Positions 8,757-17,684 are shown, numbered from the stretch's first letter. The stretch: DNA of 64,000 bases from Crocinitomix catalasitica ATCC 23190 (GCF_000621625.1 NZ_JHXV01000023.1:1-64000); one strand, 5' to 3'. Numbers and translations: made by a program. Notes: generated by a model from the letters alone, not told the origin.

Positions 8757-8840
8757 ATACTGCTTTAGTGAAGATTTTAACTTACTAATAATTCGTCTTT
8801 AAAATCTGCGTGGCTCCAAAACTTCAAGGATATCGCTATT
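8757..8840 (-). pseudogene. 3' fragment of a WYL-domain regulator gene
   Basis: About 80 bp closely match the last 80 bp of the intact WYL regulator gene at 20059-21075 (compare ACTGCTTTAGTGAAGATTT and CGTGGCTC in both). No other part of the gene is present, and the reading frame is not maintained beyond the match. It is a decayed second copy or a recombination scar. Confidence 0.7.
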
Positions 8841-8875
8841 ATATGTAAACATAAAACCAATTATTGAAGACTAGG

Positions 8876-9040
8876 CCCCACCCCTGATAGCAGCGGTAGC
8901 TTGTATGAATTCAACAACTTACAAATGCTAAAAAGCGAATATGGCGCGAAGCAAATATTTGCTTTTGTTGCTTTTGTGATGGTGAAGAAGGCAACTATAG
9001 CGCATAGCAGGATAGCGCGTTTTGACGAGCGTAGGTGCCC
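8876..9040. repeat. Dispersed repeat family B, copy 1
   Basis: Roughly 165 bp starting CCACCCCTGATAGCAGCGG and ending near CTATAGCGCATAGCAGGA...GTAGGTG. Related copies lie at 16009-16171 and 30928-31090, all in the same orientation and all close to gene 3' ends. The outer CCTG and CAGG arms can pair, with ATAGC/GCATAG bulges inside. It resembles the intergenic RNA-like element often seen in flavobacteria (possibly the Flavo-1 motif). That identity is from memory and needs a covariance-model search. Confidence 0.7.
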
Positions 9041-9131
9041 ACTTGACACTTTCTAAATTCCAATTAATCTCATTCAAACTTAAAACTTTGCTATAAATAA
9101 AAATTAATTTGATTGTTCAAGGCACAAGAAT

Positions 9132-9950
9132 TTACCCCCAATAATTATCCGCTTTAATTGCTACCCCCTGTTCAGATATTTCTTGCGGTATTAAGATATC
9201 AGTATTGTCCCAAATCCCTGTCAATAAAGTTTTAGCATAAGGTGCCGCCAATTTTTTATCTGTCATTAACTGACTTGTTTCGATCGAATCATAATCGAAC
9301 GCATGCAATTCAATTTCCCAAGTCCCTGTTTTTAAAATAGCAAACCAACAACGTGTTGTTCCATCATTCGCTGGCATACCAACAACACCGGGATTAATCC
9401 ATGTGTTTTTGTCTATATGTTGCGCAAAAGGAAGTCCAGAATGACCAGCAATGATAATATCCGCTTTTAAATCATTGAAGATTTCTATTTTTCGTTCAGT
9501 TGGCGTTGATGCGAAAATGAATTCTGAACGATCTTCTACTCCACCATGAATCACAACAATATTTTTACCATTTATATTGAATGATAATGTTGTTGGTAAG
9601 GTTCCAATCCACGCTTCTGAATCTTTTGACAAGTTGGCTTTCGCATAAGGAAACCATTGCTTTGACAAAATATCACATCTTGAGCCTGCATCAAAATTAC
9701 ATCCACAATCTATCGCCCCTTCTCTAATTTGATCCTCTACATTTCCCGTAATACAATTGACGCCCCATTCCTTAATTAGCTGCACGGTTTCTTCTGGCTG
9801 ACTACAATAACCAACAATATCACCATTACAAATAATTTGATTCGGGGCAAAGCCTAATTCCTCAGCAATCTCTTTTAAGCGTTTGCTCGCTTGAAAATTA
9901 CTATAATTTCCACCGAATAATAATAGATCATCTTTGCTATATTGGTTCAT
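9132..9950 (-). CDS. Calcineurin-like metallophosphoesterase family protein
   Basis: 272 residues. It keeps several motifs of the family: ICNGDIVGYCSQPEE (GD motif), ITGNVEDQI (family GNHE/GNCD), VVIHGGVEDR and IIAGHSGLPFAQH, and WINPGVVGMPAND. The first metal motif, normally DxH in a DIHGN-like string, reads FGGNYSNFQA, so the first two metal ligands are missing. It could be a one-metal or inactive member. It overlaps the preceding symporter gene by 14 nt, so the two are probably co-expressed. Confidence 0.75.
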   Translation of the reverse strand: MNQYSKDDLLLFGGNYSNFQASKRLKEIAEELGFAPNQIICNGDIVGYCSQPEETVQLIKEWGVNCITGNVEDQIREGAIDCGCNFDAGSRCDILSKQWFPYAKANLSKDSEAWIGTLPTTLSFNINGKNIVVIHGGVEDRSEFIFASTPTERKIEIFNDLKADIIIAGHSGLPFAQHIDKNTWINPGVVGMPANDGTTRCWFAILKTGTWEIELHAFDYDSIETSQLMTDKKLAAPYAKTLLTGIWDNTDILIPQEISEQGVAIKADNYWG

Positions 9951-11316
9951 GCTGTGATTGAATTTTATGGTGGAATACTAAAGGTAAAAAATAGACCAAT
10001 GTACAAGTGATAATCCCAAAAACATTTGCCCCTAATAATTCGTTATACGGACCGTCGGTAAAAATCAATGCCTCTGGAAAATTGCCCGTCGCCAATACAA
10101 TACCAATGATGATACCGACTAGCACACTTAAATGAAAACTGATTTTAGGTGTTTTAATCCACCAAAAAATGAAGACAGGTGTTAAACCAATCACCATTGT
10201 TCCACTTATTGTAGTTGCTGATAAGATCGCTGGATTGAAGAATATTGGCAGAGATCCCGCGACAGCAATAATCACCATTGTATACCGGCCAAATCTTACG
10301 GTTTTTCCAAGGTTCAGATCGATGGTTGCCAATTTACTGAACGATGAAAAAGTAGAATCTAAAGTGGACGCTGCGGAAACAATCATAATAAAGTTTATCA
10401 GCAATAACAAAATAGGCCCGAATACCATTGCAACCTCTGTTAATGCACCCGGAGCAATTCCTTTTGTTTGCGCAAAAATGCCTAAAAAACTGAACAAGAA
10501 AATACAAATTCCTCCGATTATTCCTGCCCAAATAAAACTTCTTAAAGTTGTTTTTAAAGGACTGATAAATCCGCGGTCTGTAAGTACTGGATCGTGAAAT
10601 GGATAACTTAAGGATTGCAATAAAGCCGCAAATAATAAATTCAACCCATTTGACCATGAAAAGCTCCCTGAATTCCGCACTTGCGTAATTGTCAACCCTT
10701 CATCAGCAACAAAAAGCATGGACAAAATAACGGTTAAAAGAATGCCAAATAATAACATTTGAATGACATCTGAAAAAATGGAACTTTCTAGTCCTCCTTT
10801 TAAAGAATAAGCCAATGTGAGCAAGGTAAAAACAACAATAGAAATATAATAAGTATTGGAGCCAATATCCCCAAAATAGGAACCAATAACCATTGTATTC
10901 GACCAAATTTCATTGAATAAACGGAAAGCGATCATCAGCGAGAACAATTGCACTGCTCGGCGTCCAAATCGATGACTTAAAAAATGGTGAATACTATTGA
11001 ATTCTCCGTTCTTTCGCAGGTAATAAATTACAATCCCAGCTACAATGAATGAAAAATAATAGGCCGCATAAGCCAATCCTCCTAAATAACCGAATTTATT
11101 ACCCAAGTCGGCTGCATTGGCAATTGATTTAGCAAAAACCCAAGAGATAATTAAACTCCCCGTTAGCATTATCCAATTGGGGGATTTTCCATTTTTATTC
11201 GCACGGAAAAAACTGTCAACGGTCTTTGCACGAGGCGACAAGAAATAAAGTCCCAGACCTGAACCAAGTACGAGCACCCATTGCCAAAATGTAATATCTG
11301 TGATGACTGCTAACAC
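9937..11316 (-). CDS. Sodium:solute symporter (SSS) family transporter
   Basis: 459 residues with about 12-13 predicted membrane helices. SSS-type features include GYLGGLAYAAYYFSFIVAG, the conserved helix around VFTLLTLAYSLKGGLESSIFSDVIQ (the YxxxGGxxxVxxTD-like signature with TD changed to SD) and VSAASTLDSTFSSFSKL, which resembles the Na2-site SS motif. The substrate cannot be told. The gene precedes and overlaps the phosphoesterase gene, so a nucleotide-like or phosphate-related solute is possible but speculative. Confidence 0.85.
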   Translation of the reverse strand: MLAVITDITFWQWVLVLGSGLGLYFLSPRAKTVDSFFRANKNGKSPNWIMLTGSLIISWVFAKSIANAADLGNKFGYLGGLAYAAYYFSFIVAGIVIYYLRKNGEFNSIHHFLSHRFGRRAVQLFSLMIAFRLFNEIWSNTMVIGSYFGDIGSNTYYISIVVFTLLTLAYSLKGGLESSIFSDVIQMLLFGILLTVILSMLFVADEGLTITQVRNSGSFSWSNGLNLLFAALLQSLSYPFHDPVLTDRGFISPLKTTLRSFIWAGIIGGICIFLFSFLGIFAQTKGIAPGALTEVAMVFGPILLLLINFIMIVSAASTLDSTFSSFSKLATIDLNLGKTVRFGRYTMVIIAVAGSLPIFFNPAILSATTISGTMVIGLTPVFIFWWIKTPKISFHLSVLVGIIIGIVLATGNFPEALIFTDGPYNELLGANVFGIITCTLVYFLPLVFHHKIQSQHEPI

Positions 11317-11457
11317 CCAACTATTTTACGCATTCTATTTTTTATTGAATTCAACTAACCATGCGTTTTCTTTTTCGAAACAAATATGTCTGTTCCGATA
11401 CATTTTCTGAAGCCACATGGTTAACGACACCAATTTGACCTCTAAGCGTTCATTTCC

Positions 11458-12312
11458 TTACAATTCTCTTTTTTTAAATGCTTTAATAATCTCTACATGA
11501 CTTTTATGTGCTCGACCTGCTGCTTTTTCATAATCAGAAGGAACATGTTGCGCACCTATTTTAATTCCTTCATAAATACCTGCAATCACCGAACCTATAA
11601 AATCACCCAATGCAGCTTTTCGTTCTGCTTCGTACGCTGATACACTCACAGCGTTATACGTTAAATGCGTTCCATAAACAGCATTAATCAATTCTGCCAA
11701 TTGCGTTTGTGTAATTGCTTCGCCAGCTAGATTGTAGGTTTGCTGATTGTGTTCCTCTTTTAAAAGCATTTGCGCATAAGCATATCCCAATTCGGCTCTG
11801 CTTGTATACCCGCATAGTCCATCTCCGGCACAATTACGAATCTCTCCCTCAGTTGCATAATTTTCAAGATATTCTAAATCTGGTTCAATATAAATACCAT
11901 TTCTACCAATCACCCAGTCCAATCCCGATGCCTTCACATCCTCTTCAGTCTGACGATTGCTTTGCACAATTGGACTGAAGGCTGTGTTCTCTTCGGCCCC
12001 AATAATACTCGTATAAACGATTTTTTTAACGCCATTTGCCTTTGCGGCTTCAATCACATTTCTGTGTTGTTGAATTCTTTTTTGGGGATCGTCCATTCCT
12101 GAAACGAGTAATACCGCGTCAACACCTTTCAAAGCGAGATCGAATTGTGCGCGATTATTATAATCACCCTCTCTAATTTCAACACCTAAATGTTCCGCTT
12201 TTTTCGTTGTACGGGCGATGCCAATCACATTTTCTTTGCCTATTTCATTGATTAGGTTTTGAACGATTTCTGCTCCTAATTTTCCGCTTGCAGATGTTAC
12301 AGCTATTTTCAT
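11458..12312 (-). CDS. NmrA/QorB-like NAD(P)-binding oxidoreductase
   Basis: 284 residues of the atypical short-chain dehydrogenase group. The N-terminal nucleotide loop reads KIAVTSASGKLGAEIV. It continues IGIARTTKKAEHLGVEIREGDYNNRAQFDLALKGVDAVLLVSG, as in E. coli QorB/YtfG (quinone oxidoreductase 2), and has IVYTSIIGAEENTAFSPI. The cofactor is probably NADPH. It is followed 31 nt later on the same strand by a small lipoprotein gene. Confidence 0.85.
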   Translation of the reverse strand: MKIAVTSASGKLGAEIVQNLINEIGKENVIGIARTTKKAEHLGVEIREGDYNNRAQFDLALKGVDAVLLVSGMDDPQKRIQQHRNVIEAAKANGVKKIVYTSIIGAEENTAFSPIVQSNRQTEEDVKASGLDWVIGRNGIYIEPDLEYLENYATEGEIRNCAGDGLCGYTSRAELGYAYAQMLLKEEHNQQTYNLAGEAITQTQLAELINAVYGTHLTYNAVSVSAYEAERKAALGDFIGSVIAGIYEGIKIGAQHVPSDYEKAAGRAHKSHVEIIKAFKKREL

Positions 12313-12343
12313 AATTTTGAAGTTTATATGGTTAAATGATTGG

Positions 12344-12742
12344 TTATGGTAATTTAGCGTATTTCAATTCCGCTTCTTGAAAATGAACTCGTTTTTGTCC
12401 TACTATCGCACTTCCGAAGACAGTTTTTTCTTCGAAATTGATCAATAAGGTCACATAATCACCCCGCTTAGGTTCAAACCAAGAGATTAAATGTTCATTA
12501 TTCGTTGTCTGCTTATAATTATAAGGCATTGGACCGAACCATTTCTCAGGTGATCCTCCAGTTCGGTATTGATAATAAATTCCTTCAGGTGTATATTTAT
12601 TGACATATTCATTCCCGCCTGAATAAGTATAATTCAATTCCATGCCCATCAATTTGTCTGGATAAGCTATTGTTTCTTTTTCTTGCCCGCATGATAAAAG
12701 GATCAATGTAAATGGTAATAATAGGAGATATTTTTTCATCAT
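12344..12742 (-). CDS. Small lipoprotein of unknown function
   Basis: 132 residues with a lipoprotein signal, MMKKYLLLLPFTLILLSCGQEKE, the lipobox Cys being residue 18. The mature part is rich in Tyr and Trp (YSGGNEYVNKYTPEGIYYQYRTGG) and resembles the small MoaF-like beta-barrel proteins of Bacteroidota. That assignment is weak. It lies between the QorB-like gene and a tiny zinc-ribbon gene on the same strand. Confidence 0.6.
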   Translation of the reverse strand: MMKKYLLLLPFTLILLSCGQEKETIAYPDKLMGMELNYTYSGGNEYVNKYTPEGIYYQYRTGGSPEKWFGPMPYNYKQTTNNEHLISWFEPKRGDYVTLLINFEEKTVFGSAIVGQKRVHFQEAELKYAKLP

Positions 12743-12750
12743 TATATTTT

Positions 12751-12945
12751 TTAAATTGTTCTGATTGCTTTTAATTCTGCTTCTAATTCTTCTGCTTTTG
12801 CTTTGAATTTCCCTAAAGCTTTTTTTAATTGTTCAACTTTTTTGAAAGCCTCTTCATCTTGAACTGCTTCGTATGTAGTAACATCGTTATCAACTTTTGA
12901 TTTTGCCTTACTTCCGCAAGTAGGACAGTTTACTATTTGACTCAT
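12751..12945 (-). CDS. Small half zinc-ribbon coiled-coil protein
   Basis: 64 residues. The N-terminus has one CPTC knuckle (IVNCPTCGSKAKSK) with no second Cys pair, followed by a Lys/Glu-rich helix likely to form a coiled coil (FKKVEQLKKALGKFKAKAEELEAELKAI). With one knuckle per chain, metal binding would need dimerisation. The stop lies 8 nt from the start of the lipoprotein gene. Function unknown. Confidence 0.6.
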   Translation of the reverse strand: MSQIVNCPTCGSKAKSKVDNDVTTYEAVQDEEAFKKVEQLKKALGKFKAKAEELEAELKAIRTI

Positions 12946-13043
12946 TTTTGTTTCGTTTTAATATTGAAACAAAGGTAGGTCGAGCTTAAAGTTTGATAAA
13001 GGTTAAAATAGAGATAAGAATGGTAAATATGAAACCAACTCGA

Positions 13044-13955
13044 TTAATCTTGTGATTTATATACTTTCGGAGAGACGCCTGAATGTTTTTTGAAAAATTT
13101 AGAAAAATTAGTCACTTCATCAAAACCGAGCTCAAAAGCAACTTCCTTTAAACTCTGTTCGGTTGTTCGAATCATTCGTTTAATTTCTAGCATGACAAAT
13201 TGATCAATAAAGGTCTTCGCTGTATTGAGCGTAATCTGTTGAACAATGGTATTGAGGTGTTTTGTAGAAATTCGCATAATATCTGCATAATCCTTTACAT
13301 TACGCGTCTCTTTGTACTTTTCATAGACCAAATGTTGGAATTGCACGAAGACCGAATAGTACTTCATATTGGTCTTGTGAATCACTGTATCCTGCGAAAG
13401 CCGTTCTAATTTCAATAAATGTAATTCGAGTAATTTGGCGATAATATTTTGTTGCGTTTCGCTCAACTCTCTGTTCATTTCTTCTGAAATTCCCCGAATA
13501 AAGGTTGTATTAAACGAACAATCTTTTACGATAGGAGCAGCAATATGATAGTTGTAAAAATGGGAAATAATTGCTAAAGATGATTGAGAAAAATACTGCA
13601 GCACATAATCTTCAGTGAACACAATCAAAACACCTTCGTAATTCAAGTCGCCCTGAAAGGCATGTACTTGACCTTTGGCTATTTTTAAAACATCTCCCGC
13701 TTGAATGGAATAATCTTGCAGGTCTATTTGATGCATCCCTTCGCCTTTTGTTACCAGTAAAAGTGCATTGAATTTAATGCGATGAGGTTTTTTCGGGTCA
13801 TGATTTGGTGCTTCACGCATGCGCGTAAATAACTCTTTCAGATTCAAGAATTCAATACCCAATGCTTTGCCTTGGCTTTGGAATGGTATGTCAGGAATCC
13901 TATTCAATTGGTTGACGAAAATGTTGCTAACAAAGGTAATAGAAAAGCGCTTCAC
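13044..13955 (-). CDS. AraC family transcriptional regulator
   Basis: 303 residues from a GTG at 13955. It has an N-terminal cupin-like sensing domain (HRIKFNALLLVTKGEGMHQIDLQDYSIQAGDVLKIAKGQVHAF) and a C-terminal AraC double HTH (DYADIMRISTKHLNTIVQQIT, then SLKEVAFELGFDEVTNFSKFFKKHSGVSPKVYK). The GTG falls inside the hairpin that ends the upstream gene. A TTG near 13904, giving a start of LNRIPDIPF, is a likelier real start by family length. A NAD(P)H-quinone reductase, a lipoprotein and a nitroreductase lie around it. Confidence 0.85.
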   Translation of the reverse strand: MKRFSITFVSNIFVNQLNRIPDIPFQSQGKALGIEFLNLKELFTRMREAPNHDPKKPHRIKFNALLLVTKGEGMHQIDLQDYSIQAGDVLKIAKGQVHAFQGDLNYEGVLIVFTEDYVLQYFSQSSLAIISHFYNYHIAAPIVKDCSFNTTFIRGISEEMNRELSETQQNIIAKLLELHLLKLERLSQDTVIHKTNMKYYSVFVQFQHLVYEKYKETRNVKDYADIMRISTKHLNTIVQQITLNTAKTFIDQFVMLEIKRMIRTTEQSLKEVAFELGFDEVTNFSKFFKKHSGVSPKVYKSQD

Positions 13956-13975
13956 GCCATGTTAGGCGCTTTTCT
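13945..13975 (-). terminator. Hairpin after the cupin lipoprotein gene
   Basis: AAAAGCGC and GCGCTTTT form an 8-bp stem with a short T-run on the minus strand. It sits 18 nt past the stop at 13993 and overlaps the GTG that would start the AraC gene. Confidence 0.5.
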
Positions 13976-13992
13976 TACAATACCTATTGTGT

Positions 13993-14847
13993 TTAATTCA
14001 CCTGAAAATCTGCATTAGTTCTGATATAAACCAACGTTTCCAATTCAGTATGATTTTGTATTGAATGAACGGAATTTGAAGTTGCTCCAAAATAACTTCC
14101 TGGATCTAACATTTTCTGCTCCTCTCCTTGCGGCAAAGTATAAGTTAATTCACCTTGAATAACAACGGCGTGAAAAACGGTTCCTTCGCTGTTTATTGTT
14201 CCTTTGAAGCCAGCCGGTAATTTTAAAAACAATCCTTTACCTTGATCACTCTCCCACAAAAAACTAAGCTCAGCTTTACTTTCATCACTTACCCAGTTCG
14301 ATCGATTACTGTTCAACCAAACTACATTTGCGACATCAATATTAATTGGACGCTCCCCATTATCAATAGCTTGTTCTGTAGAATGCACCAAATAGGGTCC
14401 GTTATCTATTTCAACCAGCGCTATATTTTCTTCTCCTTTTACTGCTGTAATATGTGCTTCGCCCTGTGGTTGTGTCCAGAAAGAACCTGAAGGCATCCAC
14501 ATTTTTTCCGCATTAGGGTCGTCATTATGAATTAATCCTTTAATCACAACTGCACGATACGTGATATTATGTATATGCGGAGGAGAAGAGAAACCGTCAA
14601 CAAATTTGGCTAAAAAACCTGTAGCCTCTGTTCCATTTCTATCTCCCCAAATTGTGCCGGCTTGTGGACTTTGGTCTCCCCTTGCTGGGTTAAGTTTTTC
14701 ATACTCAATTTCTGAACTTAGTTTTACTATATTGGTTGGATTCGAAATAGTTGCCGATACAACCGGTTCATTCCTCACTTCTTTTTGCGGTTGATTGCAA
14801 CCAACCAATAAGCCTAAGCCTATTCCGATTAATATTATAGATTTCAT
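13993..14847 (-). CDS. DUF4437-like double-cupin lipoprotein
   Basis: 284 residues with a lipoprotein signal ([15 protein letters not shown]; Cys at residue 17). Two cupin repeats follow: the first includes [23 protein letters not shown]...[18 protein letters not shown], the second [23 protein letters not shown]...[17 protein letters not shown]. The HIHN and EAH/SVHS histidines are candidate metal ligands. The layout matches the DUF4437 family of unknown function. It lies between a nitroreductase and an AraC gene on the same strand. Confidence 0.75.
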   Translation of the reverse strand: MKSIILIGIGLGLLVGCNQPQKEVRNEPVVSATISNPTNIVKLSSEIEYEKLNPARGDQSPQAGTIWGDRNGTEATGFLAKFVDGFSSPPHIHNITYRAVVIKGLIHNDDPNAEKMWMPSGSFWTQPQGEAHITAVKGEENIALVEIDNGPYLVHSTEQAIDNGERPINIDVANVVWLNSNRSNWVSDESKAELSFLWESDQGKGLFLKLPAGFKGTINSEGTVFHAVVIQGELTYTLPQGEEQKMLDPGSYFGATSNSVHSIQNHTELETLVYIRTNADFQVN

Positions 14848-14874
14848 TTGCTTAGATTTATGGATACTAAACTA

Positions 14875-15534
14875 CTATATATTCGTGAAAACTTCGCTTT
14901 CAGGCAATCTTGATTTAGGCGTCTTGTCAGTCGAATTAAAATCTGATTCAGCTCTATAACCAATTGAAACTGCTGCTACTGCCGTAAACCCTTTTGCTCT
15001 CAAACCAAATTCTTCATCTAAAGCCTTTACATCTATACCCTCCATAGGTGTAGCATCAATCCCTAAACTCGCAACCCCTAATAAGAATCCACCTATATTT
15101 AAGTAGACTTGTTTTTCCATCCAATGCTGCAAGTCTTTTAAATCATATTTGTGTATATCTGCGAAAATATTTCTTCCACTGTACATACCCTTTTTTATAT
15201 CTTCATTCGGAAATCTTCCGTCTTTGTCTTCAACTTCTAGGACATGTTGCATATAATCTTCATCTGCAGTTATTCTTGAACAAAATAATACTACGTGCGA
15301 AGCGTTTAACACCTTAGGTTCGTTAAAATGGAAAAATCCTTGCGTTCCTTTTGCTATCCTTTCTTTGCCTTCTTTAGTTTCGGCGATTATAAAATGCCAT
15401 GGTTGAATATTGGTACTTGAAGGACTCATTCTGAGCAGAGCTTTCACTTGCTCAATATCTGTGTCGGATATTTTTTTTGTTGTGTCAAATTCTTTTGCGG
15501 TGTAACGCCAGTTTAATGTTTCTTTAAGATTCAT
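14875..15534 (-). CDS. NfsB-like oxygen-insensitive NAD(P)H nitroreductase
   Basis: 219 residues, the normal length for NfsB/NfnB. It starts MNLKETLNWRYTAKEFDTTKKIS, the usual FMN-binding R-Y-xxKxFD start, and has LLRMSPSSTNIQPWHFIIAE and LGIDATPMEGIDVKALDEEFGL. It is expected to be an FMN enzyme reducing quinones and nitro compounds. It diverges from an HxlR regulator, and the gap holds a perfect 12-bp inverted repeat, so repression by HxlR in response to an electrophile is likely. Confidence 0.9.
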   Translation of the reverse strand: MNLKETLNWRYTAKEFDTTKKISDTDIEQVKALLRMSPSSTNIQPWHFIIAETKEGKERIAKGTQGFFHFNEPKVLNASHVVLFCSRITADEDYMQHVLEVEDKDGRFPNEDIKKGMYSGRNIFADIHKYDLKDLQHWMEKQVYLNIGGFLLGVASLGIDATPMEGIDVKALDEEFGLRAKGFTAVAAVSIGYRAESDFNSTDKTPKSRLPESEVFTNI

Positions 15535-15549
15535 ATCTCTATTAATTTA

Positions 15550-15590
15550 TTTACTATACTTTTTATAGTTGCAAAATTAAGTATAGTAAA
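15550..15590. promoter_or_regulatory. HxlR operator (12-bp inverted repeat)
   Basis: TTTACTATACTT (15550-15561) and AAGTATAGTAAA (15579-15590) are perfect inverted copies 17 bp apart. They fill the 95-bp gap between the divergent nitroreductase and HxlR genes. HxlR family proteins commonly bind such sites between divergent genes. Confidence 0.75.
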
Positions 15591-15629
15591 CTATCTTTGC
15601 AATAACGGTCAAAAAGGATAGTATAAATT

Positions 15630-15986
15630 ATGAAAGAAAAAGAAACTAAAATGTTAACCTTTAAAGGTAAGGAATATCCTTGTTGTGCGAGTTTAACGAT
15701 GGGTGTTATTGGAGGCAAATGGAAAACGGTTATCCTTTTCCATCTTACGGATAAAACATTAAGATACAGTGAACTAAGAAAAGAAATGCCTACTGTTACT
15801 GAACGAACCTTGAGTTTACAACTTAAAAACTTGGAGGAAGATGGTGTGATTAAACGAAAAGTTTATACTTCTAAACCTCCATTGAAAGTTGAATATTCTT
15901 TAACAAATTTTGGAAAAACTTTAATTCCTGTTGTACGTGCTATTGCAGATTGGGGGCATGAGGTTATTGAAAATAATGAAGTTTAA
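15630..15986 (+). CDS. HxlR family winged-helix regulator
   Basis: 118 residues. It has the family signature CCASLTMGVIGGKWKTVILFHL, with Cys near the N-terminus that may sense electrophiles. The wing helix region is LRYSELRKEMPTVTERTLSLQLKNLEEDGVIKRKVY, followed by KVEYSLTNFGKTLIPVVRAIADWG. It diverges from the nitroreductase gene and probably controls both genes through the inverted repeat between them. Confidence 0.92.
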   Translation: MKEKETKMLTFKGKEYPCCASLTMGVIGGKWKTVILFHLTDKTLRYSELRKEMPTVTERTLSLQLKNLEEDGVIKRKVYTSKPPLKVEYSLTNFGKTLIPVVRAIADWGHEVIENNEV

Positions 15987-16008
15987 AACCAAAGCAATAA
16001 TTGATTAT

Positions 16009-16171
16009 TCCACCCCTGATAGCAGCGGCAGCTTGCAAAATGAGACCATTTTACAAATACCGAAAAACAAGTGTGGCGCGATAGCAAACACGTAGTTTTA
16101 TGTGAATTTGTAATGGGATTGCTTGCAACTATAGCGCATAGCAGGACAGTGAGCTTTAGCGAACGCAGGTG
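16009..16171. repeat. Dispersed repeat family B, copy 2
   Basis: About 163 bp starting CCACCCCTGATAGCAGCGGCAG and ending GCAACTATAGCGCATAGCAGG...GCAGGTG. It is homologous to 8876-9040 and 30928-31090. It lies between the 3' ends of the HxlR and DoxDA-like genes. Confidence 0.75.
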
Positions 16172-16173
16172 CA

Positions 16174-16211
16174 TAAAAAAACCTCCCGAAACACTTCTAT
16201 TCCGAGAGGTT
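16174..16211 (-). terminator. Terminator of the DoxDA-like gene
   Basis: On the minus strand, AACCTCTCGGAA pairs with TTTCGGGAGGTT (12 pairs including G-T) and is followed by seven T. Confidence 0.8.
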
Positions 16212-16225
16212 ATATGGTACGCTTT

Positions 16226-17239
16226 TTATTTGCTTACCGACTGCGTCCAATTGGCACCACTGATATCTGTCATTCGGATGGTGTAGTTGCCTTTTGGTAA
16301 ATTGGCTATTGTTGCATCGTCGAATAGCAATTTAGCTTTCGCGCCTAAAGGCAATATTAAACTATGCTGACCGGGTTTGACTTTTGCCACATAATAATTG
16401 TCAATATTACGGGGCTGCAAGTCGGCTAATTTGGATTGATTGTATTGCATCACCACATTTTCGTCTTCGTCTAATAGACTGACATCAATAATCCATGCGC
16501 CGTAAACATCAACGCCTTCAGTACGGAAGACATCGAAGGTTAGTGCGTTATTCGCAAATTCTGCCGCAGAAATTTCAACTTTTGGTTTGACTGATTTATT
16601 GTGCAATTCGCCCCAAAGACCGCCGTGGAAAACTTGGTTGGTCATTAACGTCATTCCGAAAATAAAAAGAGAACCGATTAATACGACTTTCGGCAATAAA
16701 TTCTGTCGAATGGGTAACTCGCCCGAACCTAGCCAGGCGAACCACTTTTTACGGGTGAATCCATACTCTTTCCGCATAAAGTAATTGTCTAACGAATAGG
16801 TTCCACTTCCTGATAAGAACAAAACAAATCCTGCTGCGATTCCGAGCACACCTATTTGCCATTCGTCCAAACAAGTGGTTCCAATCCAACCTGAACCGAG
16901 TAGAATGCCCATGGCTAAACCAAAGACGCCTATACTCATTAATCGGGTGAAGAAACCGAACATGATGAGTAAGCCCACAATGCCTTCGACAATAGTGAAA
17001 ATCACCATATTCCACCAAAGAACTTCTGGATTTTCCACGAGGTATTGAATGATGGGTTTAATGCCCAATGCATGGGGTAAAAAATGATTGAATTTTTCGC
17101 CGATGTATCCGGCGACTTCGGGGTCAAGTTTGTCCGCTAATATTGTTCTTCTCCAAAAGGCTGAGAAATAGGTCCAACCTACGACCAATCTGATGGCCAA
17201 GGCAAAAAGCCCGGCATTATTTTTTGTTATGCTATTCAT
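16226..17239 (-). CDS. DoxD-DoxA fusion, thiosulfate:quinone oxidoreductase-like membrane protein
   Basis: About 337 residues from the internal ATG at 17239 (MNSITKNNAGLF); a longer frame to 17305 adds residues unlike the family. The N-terminal half is a four-helix DoxX/DoxD membrane domain (LAIRLVVGWTYFSAFWRR, VEGIVGLLIMFGFFTRLMSIGVFGLAMGILLG, IGVLGIAAGFVLFLSGSG). The C-terminal soluble half matches DoxA (VFRTEGVDVYGAWIIDVSLLDEDENVVMQY ... GNYTIRMTDISGANWTQSVS). In archaea DoxDA oxidises thiosulfate with quinone. Whether this homologue does so is inferred. It follows a small membrane protein gene. Confidence 0.8.
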   Translation of the reverse strand: MNSITKNNAGLFALAIRLVVGWTYFSAFWRRTILADKLDPEVAGYIGEKFNHFLPHALGIKPIIQYLVENPEVLWWNMVIFTIVEGIVGLLIMFGFFTRLMSIGVFGLAMGILLGSGWIGTTCLDEWQIGVLGIAAGFVLFLSGSGTYSLDNYFMRKEYGFTRKKWFAWLGSGELPIRQNLLPKVVLIGSLFIFGMTLMTNQVFHGGLWGELHNKSVKPKVEISAAEFANNALTFDVFRTEGVDVYGAWIIDVSLLDEDENVVMQYNQSKLADLQPRNIDNYYVAKVKPGQHSLILPLGAKAKLLFDDATIANLPKGNYTIRMTDISGANWTQSVSK

Positions 17240-17312
17240 TTGTAAAGTTTTAAATGTGATTTTCTGTAAAAAAATGATTCTAGGGTTGAAAAATGGTTCA
17301 ACCAATAAAGAT

Positions 17313-17684
17313 TTACAGATGGTATTTAAAACGTTGGAATAGGATATAAAAAGGAACCTGTGTTTTGAGGTCCTCTATTTGAGTAGATAGAGGTAAGGAT
17401 AGCTCCTTATAATTCGTTCCAATATTTGCAGGTGCAAAAATGGCGAGCGCGTCCGCGAGAAACACCTTTTGCTTCGATGTTTTCACTTCTTGTGTCACTG
17501 CATCTATTGACACATCAGCAACACTGCAACCGGATTGACTCAATGTTGTGACACTATAATTCGACACTTCAGTTTGTGGTACATCTAAGAATGACTGTAC
17601 CGAATTCCGCACTTTGCACGGAGACAATAATAACAACAAAGCCAAAACAGCGATGTTGAACATGGCTAAAGTGTGATATTTCAA
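17313..17684 (-). CDS. Small membrane-anchored or secreted protein next to DoxDA
   Basis: 123 residues. A hydrophobic N-terminus (NIAVLALLLLLSPCKVRNS) could be a signal anchor or an atypical lipoprotein signal. The rest has a lone Cys (SQSGCSVADVS) and a C-terminal PFYILFQRFKYHL. No family recognised. It is 73 nt upstream of the DoxDA-like gene on the same strand, so the two may form an operon. Confidence 0.5.
   Translation of the reverse strand: MKYHTLAMFNIAVLALLLLLSPCKVRNSVQSFLDVPQTEVSNYSVTTLSQSGCSVADVSIDAVTQEVKTSKQKVFLADALAIFAPANIGTNYKELSLPLSTQIEDLKTQVPFYILFQRFKYHL

Noticed and set aside
17242-17305. Longer N-terminus of the DoxDA-like protein
   Set aside because: The added residues are not like the family, and the internal ATG gives the normal start of the first membrane helix.
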